Positions 33,969 through 42,230 of a stretch of DNA of 64,000 nucleotides are shown one piece after another (position 1 is the stretch's first letter; each line of letters starts with the position of its first letter). Below the pieces are notes generated by a model. That model worked only from the letters and a program-made list of their open reading frames with translations. It was not told where the DNA came from and made no database searches. Made by a program: the position numbers and the translations under genes. The DNA comes from Clostridiales bacterium (GTDB lineage Bacteria > Bacillota > Clostridia > Oscillospirales > Oscillospiraceae). The stretch spans positions 36,234 through 100,233 of the forward strand of contig JAQXJB010000004.1 in assembly GCA_029008095.1 (NCBI GenBank), in the 5' to 3' direction.

Positions 33969-35582
33969 ATGAAACGCATAATACCGTATTTTATGGCGCT
34001 GTCCCTGCTTCTGGCGGGCTGCTACAGCGTACAGCCCAAGGAAAACGTACAGTCAGAGGAAAACATTCAGCCCGAGTCCGTTTCGCCCTCCCCTGCCGCA
34101 AACAGCGGCGCTGTGGATATCGTGCTGTCGGACAACGGCGTGACCGTTGATGGCGAGGCCGCGGGCGGCGACGTCAGCAAGGCGGTGTATCTGGCAAACG
34201 ACATTGTATATTACGAAGCAGACCGCGATTTCACCTACGGCGAGGGCACGGAGAAGGATGAGCACAGCGCCTCTGAGGCGGCGAGCCACACCGTAGTCCA
34301 CATCACGCAACCCGGCACATACCGTCTAAGCGGTACGCTTTCCCCGGGTCAGATCGCCGTTGACCTTGGCGAGGACGCAGAGGACGACCCCAACGCGGTG
34401 GTCACTCTCATTCTTGACGGGGCGAACATCAACTGCACCGTGGCTCCTGCTTTGATATTTTATAATGTATACGAATGCGGCGACACGGACGACCCCCGCA
34501 TGGATGTGGACACCTCCGGGGCAGGCGCCAACGTCATCATCGCCGACGGCAGTGTCAACAATATCAGCGGCAGCTACGTCGCCCGCATCTACAAGAGCGT
34601 TGAGCTGAGCGAGGACGGCACCGAGGTTGTGGACAGCAAGAAGCTGCACAAATATGACGCGGCGTTTTACTCCAAGATGAGTATGAACGTAGCAGGCGGC
34701 GAGACCGGCAACGGCCTCCTGAACATCAATGCCGAAAATGAAGGCCTGGACAGCGAGCTGCATCTCACGATCAACGGCGGCAACATCAATATTATTTCCG
34801 GCAACGATGGCATCAACACCAATGAGGACGAAGTTTCCGTCACCACCATCAATGGCGGAAATCTCCACATACAGGTGACCGGCAGCACAGGCGAAGGCGA
34901 CGGCATCGACTCCAACGGCTGGCTGGTGATAAACGGCGGCAGCGTGTTCGCAGAGGCCTGCGCCAGCAGCGCCGACTCGGGCTTAGACTCGGAAATGGGC
35001 GTTTATATAAACGGCGGCAGTGTGCTCGCAACGGGCAATATGCTCGATCCCATTGACGGCAGCCAGACCTATGCCGCATTCTCCTTTGCCGGGCAGCAGA
35101 CCGGCGGCACATACACTCTTAAAAATGCCGAAGGCCAGGAGGTCATGTCATGGACTCCCTCCTCATCCTATAGCAATATGGTCATCTCCGCGCCCGAGCT
35201 CGTTCCCGGCACCTACACGCTTTGGCGGGACGGCGTGCAGCTCAGCGGAGCAAAGACCGAGGGCGGCATGATGGGCGGCGGCTTCGGCGGCATGAGACCC
35301 ATTTCTCCCCAAGATGGCGAGGACGGCGCCGCGCCCGAAGGCGGTAAAATGGACAAGGCCCCCGACGATTTCCGCATAGCCCCGCCCGAGCACGCCGACG
35401 GCTCTCGCGAAATGGCTCCTCCCGAGGGCTTTGAGGACGGCATCGCCATCCCTGAGGGCGGTAAGCCCGATTTCGGCGGACGCAGAGAGGAGAATTTTTC
35501 CTCTGCCGAGTCCAGTACCGAATTTGTTATAAGCGAGGGCGCTAATTTCTTTGGTCAAGTCGCCCCGGCAGACGGCGAATAA
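33969..35582 (+). CDS. Carbohydrate-binding lipoprotein (Cthe_2159-like)
   Basis: 537 residues; AGGAGG lies ten bases before the ATG at 33969. The lipobox LLAGC puts the lipid-modified Cys at about 19. The central region (about 120-400) has repeated NGGNINI, INGGNLHI and INGGSV strands with Asp/Asn-rich turns, typical of the beta-helical carbohydrate-binding domain first described in Cthe_2159 of Clostridium thermocellum. The C-terminal 110 residues are Gly/Met/Pro-rich (MMGGGFGGM) and low complexity. It is expected at the cell surface, binding polysaccharide with calcium. It stands alone between its own leader and a bidirectional terminator. Confidence 0.82.
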   Translation: MKRIIPYFMALSLLLAGCYSVQPKENVQSEENIQPESVSPSPAANSGAVDIVLSDNGVTVDGEAAGGDVSKAVYLANDIVYYEADRDFTYGEGTEKDEHSASEAASHTVVHITQPGTYRLSGTLSPGQIAVDLGEDAEDDPNAVVTLILDGANINCTVAPALIFYNVYECGDTDDPRMDVDTSGAGANVIIADGSVNNISGSYVARIYKSVELSEDGTEVVDSKKLHKYDAAFYSKMSMNVAGGETGNGLLNINAENEGLDSELHLTINGGNINIISGNDGINTNEDEVSVTTINGGNLHIQVTGSTGEGDGIDSNGWLVINGGSVFAEACASSADSGLDSEMGVYINGGSVLATGNMLDPIDGSQTYAAFSFAGQQTGGTYTLKNAEGQEVMSWTPSSSYSNMVISAPELVPGTYTLWRDGVQLSGAKTEGGMMGGGFGGMRPISPQDGEDGAAPEGGKMDKAPDDFRIAPPEHADGSREMAPPEGFEDGIAIPEGGKPDFGGRREENFSSAESSTEFVISEGANFFGQVAPADGE

Positions 35583-35611
35583 GCCCGAATATGGTTTTTC
35601 AGGCACACGAA

Positions 35612-35640
35612 AGCCCCGGATGCACTGCATCCGGGGCTTA
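35612..35640. terminator. Bidirectional terminator
   Basis: AAGCCCCGGATG/CATCCGGGGCTT with a 5-base loop, between the convergent lipoprotein and hpf genes. The minus-strand side is followed by TCGTGTGCC and the plus side by AAC, so efficiency is uncertain. Confidence 0.7.
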
Positions 35641-35649
35641 ACATCAACC

Positions 35650-36189
35650 TTATTCCTCTGTGGTTTCAATGAGGCCGTAGCCGCCGTCTTTTCTCTTATA
35701 GACAACGGAGAAGCCGCCGTCTTCATCCTGATTTTTGAAAACGAAAAACTCATGATCCAGCAGGTTCATCTGCAGGATGGCTTCCTCAACGGACATTGGC
35801 TTGATGGCGAAACGCTTGGTGCGCACTACCTTGAACTCCGTTTCCTCCTCGGGCTCGATAGCCACAGACGGGATGAATTCCCTCTCAAGAGCGCCCTCGC
35901 GGATCCTCTTCTCGAGACGGGTCTTGTTCTTGCGAACCTGCCGCTCGATAGCGGCTACCGCGGAATCGATGGAAGCGAACATATCGCTGGTGCTCTCGCT
36001 CACCCTGAAGAACATGCCGTTGGTCTTTACGGTAAGCTCAACGATGCATCTCGTTTTTTCAACGGAGAAGGTGACATAGGCGGTGGACTCGTCCTTGAAA
36101 AGACGGTCCAGCTTGCCAATTTTCTTCTCGGCATACTCCTTGACGCTGTCACGGACATTGATCTTCTTTTCGGTATAAACGAACTTCAT
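35650..36189 (-). CDS. hpf: Long-form ribosome hibernation promoting factor
   Basis: 179 residues from the ATG at 36189 with AAAGGAG upstream; the reading from 36231 adds an unsupported extension. The N-terminal RaiA/HPF domain (1-100) has the FVYTEKKINV start and conserved basic face. The C-terminal HPF domain (about 120-179) has KRFAIKPMSVEEAILQM and LLDHEFFVF, which drives 100S ribosome dimers. It acts on 30S subunits in stationary phase or stress. Monocistronic with its own promoter. Confidence 0.95.
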   Translation of the reverse strand: MKFVYTEKKINVRDSVKEYAEKKIGKLDRLFKDESTAYVTFSVEKTRCIVELTVKTNGMFFRVSESTSDMFASIDSAVAAIERQVRKNKTRLEKRIREGALEREFIPSVAIEPEEETEFKVVRTKRFAIKPMSVEEAILQMNLLDHEFFVFKNQDEDGGFSVVYKRKDGGYGLIETTEE

Positions 36190-36260
36190 AAATAACGCTC
36201 CTTTCCTCCGGCGCGGACGCCGGTTTGCCAATAAGAGAAATTCACTTTTGGCTTACCTTT

Positions 36261-36289
36261 ATTATAGCATGGTATGCACGAAAAATGAA
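36261..36289 (-). promoter_or_regulatory. Promoter of hpf
   Basis: Minus strand TTCATT (36289-36284), 17-base spacer, consensus TATAAT (36266-36261), about 70 bases before the ATG. Confidence 0.7.
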
Positions 36290-36456
36290 GCGTTATTTTT
36301 TAAATTTTTATTAATTTCGACCACGGTGAAACTCCGAATGACACTGTTTTAGATACTGCATTTTATCGTTACACTATGCGTAACACTGACACACGGCAGG
36401 GGCGCGCGGAAGCGATCTCAAGGGCAACAACGATAATAAGCTTAAATGAAAAAATA

Positions 36457-36544
36457 TTGTCATTCTGACCGCAGGGAAGAATCTCCGCATTCGCCATTAC
36501 ATTGGCATTGAAACGATGGCGGAGCTTCCGGCTCAGAATGACAA
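36457..36544. repeat. Short palindromic repeat, same family as 16994-17290
   Basis: Perfect 12-base ends TTGTCATTCTGA (36457-36468) and TCAGAATGACAA (36533-36544). The inner GAAGAATCTCCGC and GGCGGAGCTTCC also partly pair. It shares GTCATTCTGA...GAAGAATCTCC with the 17165-17192 unit. Upstream, 36290-36456 holds nothing else recognised. It lies 11 bases past the fumarase alpha stop. Confidence 0.65.
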
Positions 36545-36555
36545 CTCTTTATAAA

Positions 36556-37398
36556 TCACAGCACACCCTCGGCATGGCGGGTAACGTGGCAGCTCATGTT
36601 AACAACGCAGGGCAGACCAGCGATATGAGTGGGGCGAGCCTCGATATTCACGGCAAGGGCGGTATGCTTGCCGCCAAAGCCCTGGACGCCTATACCAAGG
36701 CGGTTGATTTTATTCAGGGCGCGCTTCTCCATATCCGCGTAGAACGGGTCCGGATTGCGCATATCCACTGGGCGCAGCAGAGCCTCCTTGGCGATGAGCG
36801 CCGCCTGTTCAAGGGTACCACCCAAACCTACGCCCAGCACTATGGGAGGGCAGGGCCGCGCCCCGGCCTTCTCCACCACTTCAACGATAAAGCTCTCTAT
36901 GTCCTCAGCAGTATTGGAGGGCAGGAACATGCGGGAAGCGCTCATATTCTCGCTTCCGAAACCCTTGGGCGCCACGGTTATTTTTATCTTATCTCCGGCC
37001 ACAAGGCGGGTATGGAGCACGGCAGGGGTGTTATCCTCCGTGTTCACCCGGCGTAGAGGGTCTCTGACCACGGATTTTCTCAGGCAGCCGTTGATATAGC
37101 CCCGGCGCACGCCCTCGTTGACCGCGTCCTCAAAGAGACCGCCGCTGATATGGACCTCCTGTCCCACCTCGGCAAAGACCACCGCCATGCCCGTATCTTG
37201 GCATATCGGCAGACCGGCCTCGGCTGCGAACTTGAAATTCTCCACTATATCCTCCAGCGCGCTTCTTGCGGCGTCGCAGCGCTCATCCTCCGAGGCGCAT
37301 TCCAGCATGATGGCCAGCTCCGGTGAAAGGATCGTATTGGCCTTTATGCAAAGGCGCTCCACCAGCGTCGCTATATCCTCAAACATGATCTCACGCAT
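36556..37398 (-). CDS. Fumarate hydratase class I, alpha subunit
   Basis: 280 residues with GAAGGG before the ATG. It matches the N-terminal/alpha subunit of the two-subunit class I fumarase/tartrate dehydratase family. Fe-S cysteines are C66 in PICQDTG, C183 in PCPPIVLG and C270 in VNMSCHVTRH, and SENMSASRM and GVGLGGT are conserved. It should form an oxygen-sensitive [4Fe-4S] hydro-lyase interconverting fumarate and malate. The beta subunit normally follows directly, but downstream there is only a repeat element and the divergent hpf promoter region. The beta gene is therefore elsewhere or lost. Confidence 0.92.
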   Translation of the reverse strand: MREIMFEDIATLVERLCIKANTILSPELAIMLECASEDERCDAARSALEDIVENFKFAAEAGLPICQDTGMAVVFAEVGQEVHISGGLFEDAVNEGVRRGYINGCLRKSVVRDPLRRVNTEDNTPAVLHTRLVAGDKIKITVAPKGFGSENMSASRMFLPSNTAEDIESFIVEVVEKAGARPCPPIVLGVGLGGTLEQAALIAKEALLRPVDMRNPDPFYADMEKRALNKINRLGIGVQGFGGKHTALAVNIEARPTHIAGLPCVVNMSCHVTRHAEGVL

Positions 37399-37436
37399 AT
37401 TTTTACCCTTCCTTCACGTTTCGACAAAACTTCCTA

Positions 37437-37465
37437 TTTACAATTTATTCCAATCGTGTTATTCT
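37437..37465 (+). promoter_or_regulatory. Promoter of the candidate small RNA
   Basis: Plus strand TTTACA (37437-37442), 17-base spacer, TATTCT (37460-37465). Divergent from the fumarase alpha gene that starts at 37398. Confidence 0.6.
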
Positions 37466-37471
37466 ATATTC

Positions 37472-37599
37472 ACAGCTTATCCAATGGCGTGAGGCTTCCG
37501 GCATTGCCGGAAACCTCGGCCCGGATTCCGGGCCGAAAAGTTCATATCTTTATCCCACAACCCTTTTGGCGGACTGCTTCGGCGTCCGCCGCTTTTTTT
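37472..37599 (+). ncRNA. Candidate small RNA with three hairpins and intrinsic terminator
   Basis: About 128 nt. The hairpins are TTCCGGCATTGCCGGAA (37496-37512), TCGGCCCGG/CCGGGCCGA with loop ATT (37516-37536), and a terminator GGCGGAC...GTCCGCC (37568-37590) with a UUCG loop followed by seven T residues (37593-37599). No ORF with a Shine-Dalgarno is present. The flanking genes are all on the minus strand, so the promoter plus plus-strand terminator have no other explanation. Class unknown. Confidence 0.55.
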
Positions 37600-37603
37600 G
37601 CTG

Positions 37604-37636
37604 CAAAACGACCTCCGAGCCGCAGCGCCGGAGGTC
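37604..37636 (-). terminator. Terminator of the yab/divIC operon
   Basis: Minus strand GACCTCCG ... CGGAGGTC stem with an 11-base GC-rich loop, followed by GTTTTG. Confidence 0.65.
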
Positions 37637-37673
37637 ATAAAAGGTCTTTATTGACGCCGCTGGACGCGGGCGA

Positions 37674-38129
37674 TTATCTTCCGCCTCTGCGGCGGCTGGA
37701 CTTCCTGTCGGAATACTGCTTGATCCCGGATATCTTGCTGTCGGAATCAGCCATGAACTGCTTGAGCTTATCCTCAAAGGAGGGCTCGGCTGCAGGCTGT
37801 GCGGGCTTGGCAAAGGTTCTGGGCTGCCCCGCGCCGCTGCCGCTGTTATTCTGATTGAACGTTCTGCGCTTGGGAGGCTGCTGCTGGGCAGGTGGCTCCT
37901 GCGCCTTCTTTATAGAAAGATTTATGCGGCCATTCTCATCCACGCCAATTATTTTTACCTTTACCTCCTGGCCTTCCTTCAGAAAATCGCTCACCTCATT
38001 TACATAAGAATACGCGATTTCTGAAATATGTACCAGTCCGGACTTTCCTCCGGGCAGGGATACAAAGGCACCGAACTTCATAATGCCGGTAACCTTGCCG
38101 TCCACCACGGCTCCCACAACCAAATCCAT
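37674..38129 (-). CDS. yabR: S1 RNA-binding domain protein (YabR-like)
   Basis: 151 residues. An S1 domain occupies about 3-75 (VGAVVDGKVTGIMKFGAFV; SGLVHISEIA; VKVKIIGVDENGRINLSIK). The remainder is Gln/Pro/Ser-rich, ending in a basic RKSSRRRGGR tail. Homologues include Bacillus YabR and general stress protein 13. It binds RNA, probably on ribosomes or polynucleotide complexes. It is the last gene of the yabP-yabQ-divIC-yabR series, the same order as in Bacillus subtilis. The Shine-Dalgarno is AAGGAGG before the ATG at 38129. Confidence 0.9.
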   Translation of the reverse strand: MDLVVGAVVDGKVTGIMKFGAFVSLPGGKSGLVHISEIAYSYVNEVSDFLKEGQEVKVKIIGVDENGRINLSIKKAQEPPAQQQPPKRRTFNQNNSGSGAGQPRTFAKPAQPAAEPSFEDKLKQFMADSDSKISGIKQYSDRKSSRRRGGR

Positions 38130-38174
38130 GTAAGACCTTAGTCCTCCTTGTGTATAGTATATATAATAAGTCGA

Positions 38175-38453
38175 TTACTCGCTTATGTCATAATAAACGG
38201 TTTCGCCGGGGAGAACGAGGCCAAGTCTTTCTCTCGCGATACTTTCAATGGTTTCCTGATCCGTGCTGTGACTTATTTCGTACTCTACGGCCGCGTTCGC
38301 CGCTGCGAGGCTCTTTACCTCCGCCTCCATGCGATCCCTGTCCGACCTGGCCTGGGCTATCTGACCACGCATACCTATAAGAGACAGCGCCAGGTATGCT
38401 GTCAACGCCAAAACGACTATCTTTGTTATCAAGCCCGCTTTTTTGAGTTTCAT
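38175..38453 (-). CDS. divIC: Septum formation initiator DivIC/FtsB-like
   Basis: 92 residues from the ATG at 38453 with GAAGGG seven bases upstream; the ATG at 38480 has no Shine-Dalgarno. A short basic cytoplasmic tail, one TM segment (about 9-27), then a coiled coil (about 30-70) and the conserved ARERLGLVLPGETVYY end. It forms the FtsB-FtsL-FtsQ type complex that licenses septal cell-wall synthesis. Its whole 5' three-quarters overlaps the 3' part of yabQ in another frame, which is unusual. Confidence 0.9.
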   Translation of the reverse strand: MKLKKAGLITKIVVLALTAYLALSLIGMRGQIAQARSDRDRMEAEVKSLAAANAAVEYEISHSTDQETIESIARERLGLVLPGETVYYDISE

Positions 38454-38928
38454 AGTGTTTCCCTTCGTCCTTTCGGCCATTCTCGGCGGGTATAATTATC
38501 CTATGGTACAGTGTATACCATTTTTTTCGTTTTTGAAAGAGTTTTTTTGCAAAATTTTTGACTTTTTTCAGAAAAATATACAGTTTTTTCAAAGGCCGCA
38601 GAATAAACGCCGCCCCTCGGGCCGCCAGAGCGTATATCCGGGTCATTATCCGCCGGGTTCGTCCACCCATCAGGATAAAATACAGCGTCATTCCACCCAG
38701 CAAAAACGCCAGCATGAACAGCCTCAGCTCACCCTGACCCGGTCCATAGCCGATAACGAAAAGCCCCGCTCCCATCAGCAGGCAGAACAGGCTGTCCAGT
38801 ACCACAGCGCCAAGCATCCCAGTGTCCTTGCGCAGCACTGCGAAAAAGTCATATACCAGTCCGGCCACAGCTCCGGCAGCCAGCGATACCGCCGCCTGCC
38901 GGAGCTGCAGCAATATGTCCAGACCCAT
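38245..38928 (-). CDS. yabQ: Spore cortex biosynthesis protein YabQ, with long overlap into divIC
   Basis: 227 residues. The ATG shares one base with the yabP stop. Residues about 8-105 contain four to five hydrophobic segments typical of YabQ (LVYDFFAVLRK signature), then a basic region. From about residue 159 onward the frame runs through 209 bases of the divIC gene; that part (Gly/Ser/Arg-rich) looks like random read-through rather than conserved protein. The natural stop has probably been lost by a frameshift or mutation, or the tail is tolerated. YabQ is a forespore/mother-cell membrane protein needed for cortex formation. Confidence 0.82.
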   Translation of the reverse strand: MGLDILLQLRQAAVSLAAGAVAGLVYDFFAVLRKDTGMLGAVVLDSLFCLLMGAGLFVIGYGPGQGELRLFMLAFLLGGMTLYFILMGGRTRRIMTRIYALAARGAAFILRPLKKLYIFLKKVKNFAKKLFQKRKKWYTLYHRIIIPAENGRKDEGKHYETQKSGLDNKDSRFGVDSIPGAVSYRYAWSDSPGQVGQGSHGGGGKEPRSGERGRRVRNKSQHGSGNH

Positions 38929-39215
38929 CACTTAAACAGGCGGGAAAAAAATCCGCCCCGCGAGGCGGCGTTATCCTCGTATACCATGCTGTCTATCCGC
39001 CCCGTCACCAGCAGTTCTCCGCCCTCAATGCTCAGCTTATCGATGTGCAGCGCACTGCCCCTCAGGATGAGCAGCCCGCCGCAGGTCTGCAGAACCACCG
39101 CGTTTTCGTCAAAGCTTTCCACGTCCTCCACGCCGCTCACAGTCAGCTTGCGCCTGTCCTGCAGGCTCAGCGAATGGGGCAGCTCCGTCTTTTTGTACTT
39201 TTCCTCGTAGGCCAT
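38928..39215 (-). CDS. yabP: Sporulation protein YabP
   Basis: 95 residues with GGAGGTGAAGG before the ATG. It shows the YabP/YqfC fold signature: LSLQDRRKLTVSGVEDVESFDE, then LQTCGGLLILRGSALHIDKL and EGGELLVTGRID. In Bacillus subtilis, yabP and yabQ are controlled by sporulation sigma factors and act in spore coat/cortex formation. It is the first gene of the minus operon. No clear sigma-E box was assigned in the AT-rich upstream gap. Confidence 0.93.
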   Translation of the reverse strand: MAYEEKYKKTELPHSLSLQDRRKLTVSGVEDVESFDENAVVLQTCGGLLILRGSALHIDKLSIEGGELLVTGRIDSMVYEDNAASRGGFFSRLFK

Positions 39216-39356
39216 AAGCCTTCACCTCCGTGTTTTTCTCGATACAATATATGTCCCGGTGTTTCTCACTATTCCTCCGGTATTGGTCAGGCTGTTATCA
39301 GTCCGCGTCGAAATTTATACATATATATAATATTATGAAATTACGGAAATTTCTTC

Positions 39357-39385
39357 TTGACAAATGACGCTGTTACGGCTATTAT
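39357..39385 (+). promoter_or_regulatory. Promoter of the M23 peptidase gene
   Basis: TTGACA (39357-39362), 17-base spacer, TATTAT (39380-39385), with an ~80-base leader before the ATG at 39472. Confidence 0.75.
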
Positions 39386-39471
39386 ATGTTTTGTTACCAC
39401 TTTGTAACGCTTTTTTCGCTGTTTGACATTTCTTGCTTACTCCTCAAGCAATTTCCTGAAAGGCTTATATT

Positions 39472-40659
39472 ATGGTCGCTTTGATAAAAAGCAAAATTGA
39501 AAGCATCCGCAAGACAACATGGTCAAAGATAGCCGTCGGCGCCTTTATCTGTGTTGCCCTGCTGCTCTATGCGCTGGCATCCAATGTTGCCTACGCTGTC
39601 TCCGTAAATGGTGAATTCGTCGGATATGCAAGCACCGTGAGTGAGATAACCTCCGCTATGGACAGTGTCACTGCCACTGCCAGCGGCGCGCTGGGCTATG
39701 AATACTCTTTGGAGAGCGACGTGACCTACGAGCTTACTTTGGGTCACCCCGACGAGAGCATAACCGCCGCCGTGGAGGAAAAGCTCCTTAACGACATAGA
39801 CAGCATCGGCAAATATTCCATTGTCTGCGTAAACGGTGTTCCCTTTTGTGCTTTCGAGAGCACGGAGGCCGCTTCCGCCGCCCTTGGCGCATATACCGCT
39901 CTCTTTACCAACGAAAACACAGTCTCCGCTCATTTCACGGAGACCGTCAGCATAAAGGTCGATTACGCCGACAACCAGCTTCTGGCCGTGGCCGAGGATT
40001 TCAATTCCAGCGCCGCCGGAGTTCTCAACGTGGAGACCATCGACGACATAACCGAGGATAGCGTTGTTCCCTTTGATACGGAGTACATCATGGACGAAAG
40101 CATCTTCACCGGCGACACTTATGTGGAGACGGAAGGCGAGAACGGCTTGAGCCGCATTCGCCGCGAGGTCACCAGCCTGAACGGTACGGCTCTCTCATCC
40201 GCCACTTTGGAGATCACCTGTATTTCCGCTCCCACCACCGCCATAGTCCATTGTGGCACAGGCCAGCGTCTTTCCACAGGTACCTACATCTGGCCCACCG
40301 AGGGCACTCTCTCCTCCTACTACGGCTACCGCAACGTTGAGATCGGCTCTACTTACCACAGAGGTTTGGATATCGCTGCCTATACCGGCACTGATATTTA
40401 TGCGGCTGACGGCGGCACCGTTATTTACTCCGGCGAGTTCGGTGGCTATGGCTATATGCTCCAGATAGAGCACGACAACGGCGATATCACCTATTATGCC
40501 CATTGCTCCAAGCTTCTGAAAAAATGCGGCGACACCGTTAAGCAGGGTGAGCTTATCGCGTATGTAGGCTCCACCGGCGTTGCCAGCGGCAGCCATCTCC
40601 ACTTTGAGGTTCATCCCGGAGGCGGCGACGCCATCGATCCACTGACCGTTCTTCCCTGA
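39472..40659 (+). CDS. Membrane-anchored M23 metallopeptidase with G5-like domain
   Basis: 395 residues; GAAAGG precedes the ATG. One N-terminal TM anchor (about 18-42), an extracellular region of about 160 residues, then a G5-like domain (about 195-270: TEYIMDESIFTGDT...GLSRIRREVTSLNG). The C-terminal M23/LytM domain has H296 and D300 in HRGLDIAA and HLHFEV near 372-377. These residues bind the zinc ion of glycyl endopeptidases acting on peptidoglycan cross-links. It probably acts in cell-wall remodelling during growth or sporulation. Monocistronic, ending in a strong terminator. Confidence 0.9.
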   Translation: MVALIKSKIESIRKTTWSKIAVGAFICVALLLYALASNVAYAVSVNGEFVGYASTVSEITSAMDSVTATASGALGYEYSLESDVTYELTLGHPDESITAAVEEKLLNDIDSIGKYSIVCVNGVPFCAFESTEAASAALGAYTALFTNENTVSAHFTETVSIKVDYADNQLLAVAEDFNSSAAGVLNVETIDDITEDSVVPFDTEYIMDESIFTGDTYVETEGENGLSRIRREVTSLNGTALSSATLEITCISAPTTAIVHCGTGQRLSTGTYIWPTEGTLSSYYGYRNVEIGSTYHRGLDIAAYTGTDIYAADGGTVIYSGEFGGYGYMLQIEHDNGDITYYAHCSKLLKKCGDTVKQGELIAYVGSTGVASGSHLHFEVHPGGGDAIDPLTVLP

Positions 40660-40681
40660 GCCAGTTCCATTCGAGTTTATT

Positions 40682-40704
40682 GGCTGCGGCATTTTGCCGC
40701 AGCC
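40682..40704 (+). terminator. Terminator of the M23 gene
   Basis: GGCTGCGGCA TTT TGCCGCAGCC followed by GTATTTTTTT. Confidence 0.88.
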
Positions 40705-40785
40705 GTATTTTTTTCAAATTAGGGCTTATATTCTTGATATATATATGTTATAATCCTTTTGGACTTGAAAAAAGGAGGTGCGCCC

Positions 40786-41256
40786 GTGGCCGGAAAGCAG
40801 AGCGGAAACAGAATAGCGGCTCAGAACCGCAAGGCCTTTCACGATTACTTCGTGGAGGATAAGTACGAAGCGGGCATCTCCCTTGCCGGTACGGAGGTAA
40901 AATCCATCCGTCAGGGTACTTTGAATTTGAAGGACTCCTTCTGCATCGTTAAGGACGGGGAGATATTCGTCCACGGTATGCACATCAGCCCATATGAAAA
41001 GGGCAACATCTTTAATAAAGACCCCCTGCGCCCCCGCCGTCTGCTGATGCACAAGAGGGAGATACGCAAGCTCCACAGCCTCGTCAAGCAGGACGGCTAC
41101 GCCATCATTCCCCTCTCCGTTTATTTCAACGAGCGCTCCAAGGTAAAGCTGGAGATAGGCGTATGCCGGGGCAAAAAGCTCTACGACAAGCGCGACGCCG
41201 CGGCGGCGAGGGACGCCAAGCGCGAAATAGACCGGACAATGAAGAGCCGGCGGTAA
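40786..41256 (+). CDS. smpB: SsrA-binding protein SmpB
   Basis: 156 residues from the GTG at 40786, seven bases after AGGAGG; an upstream TTG reading adds no family sequence. Family features: [38 protein letters not shown] and a basic C-terminal tail. It binds tmRNA and brings it to stalled ribosomes in trans-translation. A TATAAT box lies at 40749-40754. The tmRNA gene itself lies 600 bases downstream past the cyclophilin gene. Confidence 0.97.
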   Translation: MAGKQSGNRIAAQNRKAFHDYFVEDKYEAGISLAGTEVKSIRQGTLNLKDSFCIVKDGEIFVHGMHISPYEKGNIFNKDPLRPRRLLMHKREIRKLHSLVKQDGYAIIPLSVYFNERSKVKLEIGVCRGKKLYDKRDAAAARDAKREIDRTMKSRR

Positions 41257-41295
41257 TGAAATGTATGCAGATAAACTGAAAGGAAGATTAAATAA

Positions 41296-41814
41296 ATGGC
41301 AAATCCTATCGTGACCTTTGAAATGGCAAACGGCGACATCATCAAGGCAGAGCTCTATCCCGAAATCGCTCCCAACACGGTGTGCAACTTCATCTCTCTG
41401 GTAAAATCCGGCTTCTATGACGGACTTATCTTTCACAGAGTCATCAAGGGCTTCATGATCCAGGGCGGCGACCCCGAAGGCACCGGCATGGGCGGCCCCG
41501 GCTACTCCATCAAGGGTGAGTTCTCCGGCAACGGCTTCGAAAACCAACTCCGCCACACCCGCGGCGTCCTCTCTATGGCTCGCTCCATGAGACCCAACTC
41601 CGCAGGCAGCCAGTTCTTTATCATGCACGCCTCCGCTCCTCACCTGGACGGCCAGTACGCCGCCTTCGGCAAGGTCATTGAGGGCATTGAGAATGTGGAT
41701 AAGATCGCCTGCACGGACGTTGACTACAACGACCGCCCCGAGCATGAGCAGAAGATGGCAAAAGTCACCGTTGATACCTTCGGTTTGACCTATCCCGAGC
41801 CTAAAAAGGTGTAA
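41296..41814 (+). CDS. Cyclophilin-type peptidyl-prolyl cis-trans isomerase
   Basis: 172 residues with AAAGGAAG before the ATG. The cyclophilin core is complete: FHRVIKGFMIQGGDPEGTG, FENQLRHTRGVLSMA, NSAGSQFFIM and HLDGQYAAFGKVIEG. There is no signal peptide, so it is cytoplasmic and assists proline isomerisation in protein folding. It lies 39 bases after smpB and likely shares its transcript. A small GC hairpin follows before ssrA. Confidence 0.95.
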   Translation: MANPIVTFEMANGDIIKAELYPEIAPNTVCNFISLVKSGFYDGLIFHRVIKGFMIQGGDPEGTGMGGPGYSIKGEFSGNGFENQLRHTRGVLSMARSMRPNSAGSQFFIMHASAPHLDGQYAAFGKVIEGIENVDKIACTDVDYNDRPEHEQKMAKVTVDTFGLTYPEPKKV

Positions 41815-41839
41815 GACTTTTTATAAAATGTCTCTATCC

Positions 41840-41856
41840 GGGGCGCTTTGCGCCCC
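41840..41856 (+). terminator. Hairpin between the cyclophilin gene and ssrA
   Basis: GGGGCGC TTT GCGCCCC with no T tract, eight bases upstream of the tmRNA 5' end. It could be a weak terminator or a processing signal. Confidence 0.5.
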
Positions 41857-41864
41857 GCCTATAT

Positions 41865-42224
41865 GGGGCCGTAAAGGTTTCGACGGGGGTATGGAGGCGG
41901 AATAAGCGGGCGGTTGCGCTCACCAACCTAAAAATGGGCACTTATAAATTAAAGAACAACGATTCTTACGAACTGGTAGCCGCTTAAGGCTGCCCATCGC
42001 CGCCGGAAGGGCCACGAGCCGGATGCGCGGTGTCACTTAGTGGCGTCCGTGCGTGCGCAAAGCTTTGAGCGCACCACGCATAATGAAGCTACCCAACCCG
42101 ATACGCGTGACGGTTTGCGTATGGCGCGGGGAATTGGGCTTTAGCCCGGAATAACCGTCTGCGCCCGGAGAAGGTTCCGAGGAAGTGCTTTCGGACGCGG
42201 GTTCGATTCCCGCCGGCTCCACCA
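41865..42224 (+). ncRNA. ssrA: tmRNA
   Basis: The 5' end GGGGCCGTAAAGGTTTCGAC and 3' end GGTTCGATTCCCGCCGGCTCCACCA form the tRNA-like domain, with a 7-bp acceptor stem (one G-T pair) and encoded CCA. The tag reading frame ends in GAACTGGTAGCCGCTTAA and encodes a tag ending NNDSYELVAA; the resume codon was not fixed. The length of about 360 nt is normal. With smpB upstream it provides trans-translation. The 3' 138 bases are repeated imperfectly at 45601-45744. Confidence 0.97.
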
Positions 42225-42230
42225 AAAATC
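42087..42230 (+). repeat. ssrA 3' region, left copy of a 144-base direct repeat
   Basis: This intact copy completes the tmRNA. The right copy at 45601-45744 differs at 8 positions by my count. The two bracket a three-gene block, as att repeats of an ssrA-integrated element would. Confidence 0.9.

Noticed and set aside
42037..42225. Minus-strand ORF in the ssrA 3' half
   Set aside because: It is the antisense of the tmRNA; similar spurious proteins (MVEPAGIEPAS type) are a known artefact.
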